DNA from: CAYZQE01 sp964480635
GTDB taxonomy: Bacteria > Pseudomonadota > Gammaproteobacteria > GCA-001735895
Assembly (NCBI GenBank): GCA_964480635.1
Contig: CAYZQE010000097.1
Location: forward strand, 1-8,965
Length of the DNA stretch: 8,965 nt
Reading direction: 5' to 3'
Made by a program: the position numbers and the translations under genes. Shown in pieces: positions 1 through 6,395 of this stretch. The first letter of the stretch is position 1, and each line of letters opens with the position of its first letter. The notes below the pieces were generated by a model. The model was not told where the DNA came from and searched no databases. It saw nothing but the letters and a program-made list of their open reading frames with translations.

Positions 1-73
1 CATTATATTACGAAGCCCCGTTAGTTAATTCTGACGGGGCTTTTTTTTTGGGGAATATATTGAAATTAGCTTG
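1..73 (+). repeat. Direct repeat of terminator module, copy 1
   Basis: The stretch 1-73 recurs at 201-272 with only a few differences: the first base, one base missing in the loop, one extra T in the T run, and small changes in the AT stretch after GGGGAA. The similarity stops sharply after GAAATTAGCTTG. The repeat therefore covers the terminator hairpin plus about 13 bp upstream and 24 bp downstream. Copy 1 may extend left of the window. Confidence 0.9.
14..49 (+). terminator. Rho-independent terminator, copy 1
   Basis: An 11-bp stem (14-24 with 31-41, one G-U pair, GC-rich base AGCCCC/GGGGCT) encloses a 6-nt loop and is followed directly by a run of nine T at 41-49. The T run lies only on the + strand side, so this terminates a rightward transcript whose gene lies left of the window. 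Confidence 0.88.
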
Positions 74-200
74 CCTGGTCATGTTCTACTTGAGCGATGA
101 TGCGATAAAATTATATGGAATAATTTTTAACAGGAGCGTAGCGAGTGCCCCGTAGGGGTGAAGGGCATGGATGCCCGTAATAAAGTAGGTCATTACCAGG
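74..200. repeat. REP-like double-hairpin intergenic element
   Basis: Between the two terminator modules lie two short GC-rich hairpins in an AT-rich background: CCCC-GTA-GGGG at 148-158 and GGGCAT-GG-ATGCCC at 163-176 (perfect 6-bp stem). Bipartite palindromes of this kind are typical of dispersed REP-like intergenic repeats in marine gammaproteobacteria; this is a family resemblance recalled, not searched. The spacer ends are imperfect inverted repeats: CCTGGTCAT at 74-82 and ATTACCAGG at 192-200 (8 of 9 complementary), which would fit a small non-autonomous element, although short arms can arise by chance. I see no convincing coding sequence here; the short frame opening at 168 (MDARNKVGHYQ...) looks like read-through of the repeat. 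Confidence 0.5.
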
Positions 201-272
201 TATTATATTACGAAGCCCCGTTAGTTAATCTGACGGGGCTTTTTTTTTTGGGGAAATAATGAAATTAGCTTG
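201..272 (+). repeat. Direct repeat of terminator module, copy 2
   Basis: Second copy of the module at 1-73, starting 200 bp downstream. Small indels in the loop and after the T run show that the copies have diverged slightly, so this is a real genomic duplication and not an assembly echo. Confidence 0.9.
214..249 (+). terminator. Rho-independent terminator, copy 2
   Basis: An 11-bp stem (214-224 with 230-240, same sequence as copy 1) encloses a 5-nt loop, and T residues run from 240 to 249. In series with the first terminator it would block read-through into the lysR-aap region from the left. Confidence 0.88.
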
Positions 273-310
273 TTTTATGGCGTTAAACTCAAAATAACGC
301 CGTATAAAAC
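272..310. other. Imperfect hairpin of unknown role
   Basis: GGCGTTA (279-285) pairs perfectly with TAACGCC (295-301) around a 9-nt loop. After a 2-nt bulge (302-303), GTTTTAT (272-278) pairs with ATAAAAC (304-310), giving 14 pairs in all. No T run follows on either strand, so it does not look like an intrinsic terminator. It begins exactly where the second terminator repeat ends. Confidence 0.45.
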
Positions 311-490
311 ATTATGATGATGGAGGTTTAATTTAAAAGCTATAGGTTTTTAAAGTAATTAAATCATTTAAATTAATTTAGAACTCAAGCAAACAAAGTA
401 TAAAATCAAAGTAACCATTGACTACTAGTAAATACTCACTAGAAAGACGATAATAAAATTTATATCATATATATTTATTTCAATGATCAT
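311..490. other. AT-rich gene-free stretch
   Basis: No open frame of convincing length or composition is visible on either strand. The only structure seen is a small dyad, CTAGT (425-429) with ACTAG (438-442) around 8 bp, which might be an operator for the downstream lysR but is short enough to be chance. The whole interval 1-553 lacks a recognisable protein or RNA gene. Confidence 0.6.
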
Positions 491-518
491 TTTTCAAGCG
501 TTATTATTTTTCTATACT
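491..518 (+). promoter_or_regulatory. Candidate sigma-70 promoter of lysR
   Basis: TTTTCA (491-496) and TATACT (513-518) are separated by 16 bp, the second being a good -10 match and the first a moderate -35 match. Transcription would start around 525, leaving a short leader of about 29 nt before the ATG at 554. The AT-rich surroundings make false matches easy, so this remains tentative. Confidence 0.35.
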
Positions 519-553
519 CAAACTCAATCACACTTATTTAGTATTTCATAATA

Positions 554-1623
554 ATGGATCTTAATTGGATTGAAGATTTTCTGGCGCTTGATAAATGTAG
601 GAATTTTCGGATTGCATCCGAGAAGCGTTTTATCTCCCAACCTGCATTTAGTCGCCGCATTCTCTCACTTGAAACATGGGCTGGCGCTCAGCTTATTAAC
701 CGAAATAGTCAACCAGTTCAATTAACAGTTGCAGGAGAAATATTTAAACCCATTGCGCAAGAGATAGTGCGTTTAGCAGACCTTTCTCGTCATAACATCC
801 TAGCAAAAGTTAACGAAGAAGAGGAAAAAATTAACTTTGGAAGTTTAAGCACTCTGGCCCAGTACTTTATACCCCGTTGGCTTAAACATATTCAACCCGA
901 TATTGAATCAAAAATATTTAATGTCAGAACTGATTTTATTAATGTAGAAGATTATTTATCAGCATTAGATGAAGGGGCAATTAATTTTTTTATTTGCTAT
1001 GAAGACCCCACAGAAATTTTGTTGAATGATATGAAAAAGTATTCATCGTTACGGCTTGGTATTGAAACTTTAGTGCCCGTGGTCAGCCCCGATAAAGATG
1101 GAAAGCCAAGATGGTGGCTACCATCAAATCCATCAGGAGAAATCCCTTATTTACAGACTCAATTTACCCCTTCGCTTTTGCCGGTAAAAGATCATTTGAA
1201 TCGCCGTTACCATAATCTTAAGTTTGTTTCTGTATACCAGACAACGGTTGCAGCCTCACTTAATGCAATGGTTCGAGAAGGTTATGGTGTTGCCTGGATT
1301 CCATTATCTATCGCAATTAATGATTTGGAAAATGGATTAATAGTGCGTGCTGGTGATGAAAAAGANNNNNNNNNNNNNNNNNNNNNNNNNNNNNNNNNNN
1401 NNNNNNNNNNNNNNNNNNNNNNNNNNNNNNNNNNNNNNNNNNNNNNNNNNNNNNNNNNNNNNNNNTCGCAATTAATGATTTGGAAAATGGATTAATAGTG
1501 CGTGCTGGTGATGAAAAAGATGATATTCGTTTAGACATTAAAATATATAGAAATACGAATATTATTGCACCTCAAGCAGAAAAAATTTGGCAAGTATTAT
1601 CAGCTAACAATTCTTCTTTTTAG
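554..1623 (+). CDS. LysR-family regulator, HypT/YjiE-like (split by scaffold gap)
   Basis: Transcriptional regulator with an N-terminal winged helix-turn-helix (about residues 1-60; SQPAFSRRILSLE at 28-40 is the recognition helix region) and a C-terminal periplasmic-binding-like effector domain. The opening DFLALDKCRNF...SQPAFSRRI and the later GYGVAWIPLSIAI closely resemble E. coli HypT (YjiE), a hypochlorite-responsive LysR protein; whether this one senses oxidants is unknown. The frame breaks at 100 Ns (1366-1465), with an identical 55 bp on each side. Dropping the Ns and one copy joins 554-1365 to 1521 in frame and gives a 304-residue protein ending ...WQVLSANNSSF at the TAG 1621-1623, normal for the family. 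No clear ribosome binding site precedes the ATG. It lies upstream of and parallel to the aap genes, so it is the likely local regulator. Confidence 0.88.
1311..1365 (+). repeat. 55-bp duplication, left of gap
   Basis: Exactly identical to 1466-1520 and directly abutting the N run. The length of 55 equals a common de Bruijn assembly k-mer size, so this is best read as the shared end of two contigs that were scaffolded instead of merged. Confidence 0.93.
1366..1465. other. Assembly gap (100 N)
   Basis: Exactly 100 unknown bases, the conventional placeholder for a gap of unknown length. The flanking identity and the restored reading frame indicate that no real sequence is missing here. Confidence 0.95.
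1466..1520 (+). repeat. 55-bp duplication, right of gap
   Basis: Second copy of 1311-1365, starting at the first base after the Ns. The sequence continuing at 1521 encodes the natural C-terminus of the LysR protein (DDIRLDIKIYRNTN...) in frame with 554-1365 when this copy is removed. Confidence 0.93.
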
Positions 1624-1738
1624 TAAAAAAAATTAATTAAAAAAGTCGATAAACTTCACTGTATAACAAGCTATTTATTAATGTTATTTTTGAGATAACA
1701 ATTAAGATTAATGCGTATTTCGCAACATTCTTATATTA

Positions 1739-1759
1739 CCCATGCATAATATGCATGGG
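1739..1759. promoter_or_regulatory. Perfect palindrome, putative LysR-type operator
   Basis: Arms CCCATGCATA (1739-1748) and its exact reverse complement (1750-1759) surround a single A at 1749. The core ATG-N9-CAT (1742-1756) contains T-N11-A (1743 and 1755), the geometry of LysR-type binding boxes. It lies 85 bp upstream of the aapJ start and about 115 bp after the lysR stop, where an operator for the transporter operon is expected. No strong -35/-10 pair is visible between it and aapJ (weak options are TTGGAC at 1777 with TAGCCT at 1801, or TATATT at 1732), which would fit an activator-dependent promoter. In RNA it could also fold as a leader hairpin. Confidence 0.55.
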
Positions 1760-1844
1760 GCGCAGAGCATTTTGCATTGGACTCAAAATAAACTCAGACT
1801 TAGCCTACTCGTGTTTAAAAACATCCACAAAAGAGAGACAAAAA

Positions 1845-2885
1845 ATGAAAATAAAAACTATAGTCACATCCATCATAGCGGCAACTACATTGTCAATGGG
1901 CGTCGTTGGCACTGCTTCAGCGGGTAAAACATACGATATTGTAAAAGAACGTGGTTTTCTGCGTTGCCAAGTGGGCTTACCAACTCCTGGCTTTTACAAT
2001 ATGGACTCTAAAGGAAACTGGGCTGGCTTTGATGTGCAAACCTGTCGTGCTGTCGCCGCTGCCATTTTTGGTGATGCTGATAAATTAGAAATTCAATCAA
2101 TTGGTAGTAATGCGCGTTTTACAGCATTAGCCAATGGCGAATCAGATATGCTTTCACGTACCGCTACTTGGACAATGAGCCGTGATACATCACTTGGCCT
2201 CGACTTCCTACCCCCTAACTTTTATGACGGACAAGGTTTTACAGTTCGTAAAGATAGCGGTATTACCAGCGCGTATCAATTAAAGGGCGCTAAAGTTTGT
2301 GTCACAACGGGAACAACGTCTGAGCTTAATTTGGCCGATTTTAGCCGAACTAATAACTTAAACATCAGTTCAGTGACATTTGAAGATTGGAATGTTCGTG
2401 ACGATACTTTTCTTAAAGGTGGTTGCGATGCCGTTACTGTTGATAAATCATCATTAGCAGGCAACATGGCTGCATTTCCAGTGCCAAGTGATTATACCAT
2501 TCTGCCTGAAACACTGTCTAAAGAGCCATTAGCGCCAGCCGTAAGACATGGTGACAATCATTGGGCTGACCTTGTGAGATGGTCATTTTACACCATGGTT
2601 AATGCAGAAGAATTAGGCATTACTAGTGCTAATGTTGATAGTATGCGCAGCTCGTCTAAAGACCCTAGAATTCTCCGTTTACTCGGTGTTGAAGGTAATC
2701 TTCATGCTGCTTTAGGGCTTGATAAAGATTGGGCTTATAACATTATCAAGCAGGTGGGTAATTACGGTGAAAACTATGAAACCTATATTGGTGGTGGTAA
2801 ATCAGCCATTGGTATCCCTCGTAAAGGATCTCCTAATGCACTATGGACAGATGGTGGGTTAATGTATTCACCTCCTATGCGTTAA
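1845..2885 (+). CDS. aapJ: General L-amino-acid ABC transporter, periplasmic binding protein AapJ
   Basis: A 346-residue secreted binding protein that captures amino-acid-like ligands for the AapQMP importer. The ATG at 1845 was chosen because AAGAGAGA (1831-1838) sits just before it and it begins a clear signal peptide (MKIKT..., hydrophobic core, cleavage after TASA at about residue 26); an in-frame ATG at 1755 would add 30 residues without signal character and overlap the palindrome. Family marks are GNWAGFDVQTCRAVAAAIFG (58-77), RFTALANGESDMLSR (91-105), TATWT, YDGQGF (127-132), GTTSELNLADF (156-166), LSKEPLAPAVR (224-234) and VGNYGE near the C-terminus. Asp200 fits the usual ligand amino-group contact. 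Four cysteines (41, 67, 152, 194) could form two disulfides. The length is typical. The exact ligand cannot be read from the sequence. Confidence 0.92.
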   Translation: MKIKTIVTSIIAATTLSMGVVGTASAGKTYDIVKERGFLRCQVGLPTPGFYNMDSKGNWAGFDVQTCRAVAAAIFGDADKLEIQSIGSNARFTALANGESDMLSRTATWTMSRDTSLGLDFLPPNFYDGQGFTVRKDSGITSAYQLKGAKVCVTTGTTSELNLADFSRTNNLNISSVTFEDWNVRDDTFLKGGCDAVTVDKSSLAGNMAAFPVPSDYTILPETLSKEPLAPAVRHGDNHWADLVRWSFYTMVNAEELGITSANVDSMRSSSKDPRILRLLGVEGNLHAALGLDKDWAYNIIKQVGNYGENYETYIGGGKSAIGIPRKGSPNALWTDGGLMYSPPMR

Positions 2886-2904
2886 CAATCTGCTCTGTAT
2901 ATAG

Positions 2905-2938
2905 CGCCGAAGTTAGCCTTTTTCTGATAGCTTCGGTG
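2905..2938 (+). other. Stem-loop between aapJ and aapQ
   Basis: CGCCGAAGTTA (2905-2915) pairs with TAGCTTCGGTG (2928-2938), 11 pairs including two G-U, around a 12-nt loop that contains five T. No T run follows the stem, so full termination is unlikely. A 3'-end hairpin right after a binding-protein gene is a common way to protect that part of the mRNA and keep the binding protein in excess over the membrane subunits; this role is inferred. Confidence 0.55.
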
Positions 2939-2982
2939 GTATTTACCCAGCCAATACTAATAACTCATAAATTGGTAATAAC

Positions 2983-4191
2983 GTGATAGAAGAAAATCAA
3001 AAAATGCGCGTGAGACCGAAAGAGGCTTTTAATTTCTTTCAAGATCAACGAGTACGTTCCATATTTTATCAGTTTATAGCTGCCGCTATAGTCGGTTGGT
3101 TTCTCTGGTATCTCTTTACGAACACTTCTCAAAACCTAGAATCACGAGGCATGAAATCTGGCTTTGATTTTTTAAGTGTCACAGCAGGTTTTGATACCGA
3201 CTTCAAACTTGTTGAATATGTCGCAGGTGTCGGAACCTTTGGTGATATTTTTATACTTGGCATCCTGAATACCCTTTACATTTCGGTTCTAGCCATTATT
3301 TTTAGCACCATACTTGGTGTAATCGTTGGCGTTTTAAGGCTCTCGGATAACTGGCTTATCTCCAAAGTATCCTTAACGTTTATCGAAGTTTTTCGCAACA
3401 CACCCTTATTAATCCAAATTATTTTTTGGTATATAGGTGTGTTTGCCATACTGCCCCAGGTGCGTAGCAGCATCGATTTATCAATGGGCGCAGAACTCGT
3501 ACTTTTAAATAATCGCGGGCTCTACCTGCCATGGCCTATCCCCGGCGAGCAATTGTGGATGACGGGCGTTGCTTTACTAATAGCCATAACTCTCGTTGTT
3601 TTGTTAAGACATTGGGCTCATACACGCCGCGATAAAACAGGCGTTGAATTTTCATTGCTATTACCTTCAGCAGCAATACTTATTGTATTACCTGGGTCGC
3701 TTTATTTACTGACTGGGCAACCCCTTGCTTGGGATATCCCATCACTTCAAGGCTTTAACTTTCAAGGAGGGGCGGCTTTACCACCGGCATTCCTAGCACT
3801 ATTAGTAGCCTTAACCATTTATCATACCGCTGATTTTGCCGAAACGGTACGCGCAGGCATTTTGTCTGTCAGCAAAGGGCAGCGAGATGCGGGCCTATCC
3901 ATCGGATTGCGCCCAGCTAAAGTGATGTCTATTGTCATTATACCTCAAGCAATGCCAGCCATTGTTCCCCCAATGATTAGCCAATGGATGAATGTGGTTA
4001 AAAACTCATCCTTAGCCATAGCTATTGGTTACCCAGACCTTGTCGCAGTTTTTATGCAAACATCCTTAAATCAAGTGGGGCATGCCATTGAAATTGTCGG
4101 CATGACCATGGCATTTTACATGTTTGTTAGCTTAACAATATCTGCAGCTTTAAATGTTTATAATAAACATGTGCAACGAGTGGAGCGTTAA
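2983..4191 (+). CDS. aapQ: Amino-acid ABC transporter permease AapQ
   Basis: Inner-membrane permease subunit that would pair with AapM to form the translocation path. The 402 residues match AapQ length. An N-terminal membrane segment (about 30-46) is followed by the family signature NLESRGMKSGFDFL (51-64) and a periplasmic stretch. The permease domain starts around GILNTLYISVLAII (93-106), carries FRNTPLLIQIIFWY (137-150), and has the ATPase-docking EAA loop ETVRAGILSVSKGQRDAGLSIG (287-308). A middle block (about 190-275) holds two additional membrane segments, as is usual in this subfamily. The start may be the GTG at 2983 or the ATG at 3004; purines AGAAG (2988-2992) upstream favour the ATG slightly, giving 395 residues. 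It follows aapJ by 97 bp. Confidence 0.9.
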   Translation: MIEENQKMRVRPKEAFNFFQDQRVRSIFYQFIAAAIVGWFLWYLFTNTSQNLESRGMKSGFDFLSVTAGFDTDFKLVEYVAGVGTFGDIFILGILNTLYISVLAIIFSTILGVIVGVLRLSDNWLISKVSLTFIEVFRNTPLLIQIIFWYIGVFAILPQVRSSIDLSMGAELVLLNNRGLYLPWPIPGEQLWMTGVALLIAITLVVLLRHWAHTRRDKTGVEFSLLLPSAAILIVLPGSLYLLTGQPLAWDIPSLQGFNFQGGAALPPAFLALLVALTIYHTADFAETVRAGILSVSKGQRDAGLSIGLRPAKVMSIVIIPQAMPAIVPPMISQWMNVVKNSSLAIAIGYPDLVAVFMQTSLNQVGHAIEIVGMTMAFYMFVSLTISAALNVYNKHVQRVER

Positions 4192-4193
4192 TT

Positions 4194-5519
4194 ATGTCAA
4201 TCGTAACCAATGAAAAAACACCTGATAGAGTAGCACCGATATCAGACAGCTCTATTGTTGGCTGGATGCGAATCAACCTATTCAGCACACTAGCGAACAC
4301 TATTTTTACCTTCATCACACTTTATATTGTTTACATCACCTTTGAAGGATTATGGGTATGGGGTATTTACGATGCAGTTTGGGTGGCAGAAACCCGTCGA
4401 GAATGTTTCGCCATTAGTATTGATGGAGCATGTTGGGCTGGCGTTATTGATTGGTTAGATAATATTTTCTATGGCCGTTACCCAAGAGAAGAATTGTGGC
4501 GCGTTGATTTAGGCATTGGGCTACTAATTATTTGGATGGCACCTCTTTGGTTACCCGGCGTAAAATCAAAAATATTAATAGGTGTAAGTACCGTATTTTT
4601 ATATCCCTTTCTTGCGGGATACTTGTTTACAGGTGGTGATAAAGGCTTATTTATGCAGGTTATGATTTCTGCTGCATTGGTTTCCTTACTGGCTAATACC
4701 ATACATTCCATTATTGGTATGCTCTCTGGGCGTAGCCTATCGGAATTCATAGCTGAATTACCGGTTATTAAATCAACATCAGATAAAACGAAGCAGCTCA
4801 TTTTCAATGGCATTCTCATTGTAGCCTTTGGCGCCGCTTTTATATGGCAAATGAGCTGGGATGTGTCTGAAGTCTCTTGGATTAAATGGGGTGGCTTGTT
4901 TCTTACTTTGGTTATTGCGGGCATTGGTATTGCCTCTGCCCTACCTGGTGGCATCCTTCTGGCTCTAGGTCGGCGTTCTGAACTGCCTATTATTCGAGTG
5001 CTGAGCACCGGCTTTATTGAAATCTTTCGTTCAGTGCCATTAATTACCGTACTGTTTATGGCCACTACCATGTTTCCATTGTTTATGCCCGAAGGTGTTG
5101 TGCTCAATAAACTCACACAAGTCATTATTGCAGTGTGTCTGTTTAATGCGTGTTATATGGCAGAAACAGTTCGTGCAGGGTTACAAACCATTCCTAAAGG
5201 ACAGTTTGAAGCAGCGCATACCATTGGCCTTAGCTATTGGGGAACCATGATTTTTATTATTATGCCTCAAGCATTGAAGCATATGATCCCTAATATTGTG
5301 GGCAGTTTTATTGGGCTATTTAAAGACAGCACACTGGTCTCAATTATTGGATTGTTTGATTTATTGGGCATGTTGAACTCAATCAGTAAAGACAGGCAAT
5401 GGCTAGGGTTACATAAAGAACCATTAATTTTTGGTGCCATAATATTTTTCTTAATTTGTTTTATCATGTCGAAATACAGTAGACATTTAGAAAAAAAATT
5501 ATCAACTGATCATAAATAA
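4194..5519 (+). CDS. aapM: Amino-acid ABC transporter permease AapM
   Basis: Second permease of the Aap importer. It starts 2 bp after the aapQ stop with TGGAG (4181-4185) as ribosome binding site, so translation is probably coupled. N-terminal features are a first membrane segment (about 33-50) and a periplasmic region with paired-looking cysteines (RREC at 71, DGACWAGV at 80) and FYGRYPREELWR (92-103). The permease domain contains FIEIFRSVPLITVLFM (274-289) and the EAA loop ETVRAGLQTIPKGQFEAAHTIG (324-345). At 441 residues it is longer than the roughly 380-400 I recall for AapM; the excess lies around residues 150-210, with a helix, a polar stretch SLSEFIAELPVIKSTSDKTK, and a further hydrophobic segment. 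Confidence 0.9.
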   Translation: MSIVTNEKTPDRVAPISDSSIVGWMRINLFSTLANTIFTFITLYIVYITFEGLWVWGIYDAVWVAETRRECFAISIDGACWAGVIDWLDNIFYGRYPREELWRVDLGIGLLIIWMAPLWLPGVKSKILIGVSTVFLYPFLAGYLFTGGDKGLFMQVMISAALVSLLANTIHSIIGMLSGRSLSEFIAELPVIKSTSDKTKQLIFNGILIVAFGAAFIWQMSWDVSEVSWIKWGGLFLTLVIAGIGIASALPGGILLALGRRSELPIIRVLSTGFIEIFRSVPLITVLFMATTMFPLFMPEGVVLNKLTQVIIAVCLFNACYMAETVRAGLQTIPKGQFEAAHTIGLSYWGTMIFIIMPQALKHMIPNIVGSFIGLFKDSTLVSIIGLFDLLGMLNSISKDRQWLGLHKEPLIFGAIIFFLICFIMSKYSRHLEKKLSTDHK

Positions 5520-5544
5520 TAACAACGACAATCTGAGAATAAGC

Positions 5545-6339
5545 ATGACCGATATAAAAAACCAGGAAAACCAGCCGGAACGAGACCAGCTAGCATCTGC
5601 TGCGTCTAATGAAGTAATTATTCAACTGAGCAGCGTCAATAAATGGTATGGCAGCTTCCATGTGTTAAAAGACATTGACCTGACCGTTAACACCGGTGAA
5701 AGAATCGTCGTTTGTGGGCCATCTGGGTCCGGTAAGTCGACACTCATTCGTTGTATTAATGCACTAGAAGAGCATCAAGAAGGCGATATTATTGTTGATG
5801 GCATTAAACTTGGAAAAAACTTGAAAGATCTCGATCATATTCGTACCGAGGTTGGTATGGTGTTTCAAAATTTTAACTTGTTTCCTCACATGAGTATTTT
5901 AGATAATTTAATACTGGGGCCTACAAGGGTGCGAAAAATGCCTAAGGACGATGCCATTGAAACAGCAATGAAATATCTAGAACGAGTCAAAATTCCAGAA
6001 CAAGCTAATAAGTTCCCTGGGCAACTGTCTGGTGGGCAACAACAACGAGTGGCAATCGCTCGTTCTTTATGCATGAACCCAAAGATCATGTTGTTTGATG
6101 AGCCTACCTCAGCCCTTGATCCAGAAATGATTAAAGAAGTGCTTGATGTCATGGTTGAATTAGCAGACACGGGCATGACGATGATTGTGGTCACCCATGA
6201 AATGGGCTTTGCCAAGACCATTGCTGATCGCGTTATTTTTATGGATGAAGGTGATATTGTTGAAGAAAATGAACCCATTGAATTTTTCAATAACCCCCAG
6301 CATGAAAGAACTCAACAATTTTTAAGTCAGATACTATAA
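5545..6339 (+). CDS. aapP: Amino-acid ABC transporter ATPase AapP
   Basis: Cytoplasmic ATPase that powers AapQM. All nucleotide-binding motifs are intact in the 264 residues: Walker A GPSGSGKST (58-66), Q-loop Gln108, signature LSGGQQQR (161-168), Walker B IMLFDE (181-186), D-loop SALD (189-192) and the switch His218. The set NKWYGSFHVLKDIDL near the N-terminus and PQHERTQQFLSQIL at the end are typical of polar-amino-acid importers (GlnQ/HisP/AapP class). The first 22 residues are a polar extension before the fold begins. It begins 25 bp after aapM, completing the canonical J-Q-M-P order. Confidence 0.95.
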   Translation: MTDIKNQENQPERDQLASAASNEVIIQLSSVNKWYGSFHVLKDIDLTVNTGERIVVCGPSGSGKSTLIRCINALEEHQEGDIIVDGIKLGKNLKDLDHIRTEVGMVFQNFNLFPHMSILDNLILGPTRVRKMPKDDAIETAMKYLERVKIPEQANKFPGQLSGGQQQRVAIARSLCMNPKIMLFDEPTSALDPEMIKEVLDVMVELADTGMTMIVVTHEMGFAKTIADRVIFMDEGDIVEENEPIEFFNNPQHERTQQFLSQIL

Positions 6340-6395
6340 TTTATTAACCAAGTATTATTAATTAAACATTTTTAAATTTTAGAACGATAGTAATA

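Noticed and set aside
61..200. tRNA or other structured RNA gene between the terminators
   Set aside because: No cloverleaf, TTCGA-type T loop or CCA end is found; the hairpins fit a REP-like repeat better.
1..272. CRISPR-like repeat and spacer
   Set aside because: Only two copies are present, they are long, they contain a terminator hairpin, and they are not identical. No cas genes are present.
554..1495. Reading straight through the Ns to a LysR protein ending SQLMIWKMD
   Set aside because: The tail after the gap is an out-of-frame reading of the duplicated 55 bp. The true C-terminus is recovered by collapsing the duplication.
1317..1538. Minus-strand open frame across the gap
   Set aside because: It exists only because of the Ns and is antisense to the LysR gene, with no family features.
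1755..1844. Upstream in-frame ATG as the start of aapJ
   Set aside because: It would add 30 residues before an obvious signal peptide and start inside the palindrome. The ATG at 1845 has a ribosome binding site at the right distance.
4478..5125. 215-codon minus-strand open frame opposite aapM
   Set aside because: It is a compositional shadow of a membrane protein gene; its translation shows no recognisable domain and the sense strand encodes a conserved permease.
5886..6290. 134-codon minus-strand open frame opposite aapP
   Set aside because: It mirrors the ATPase motifs of the sense strand and has no independent support.
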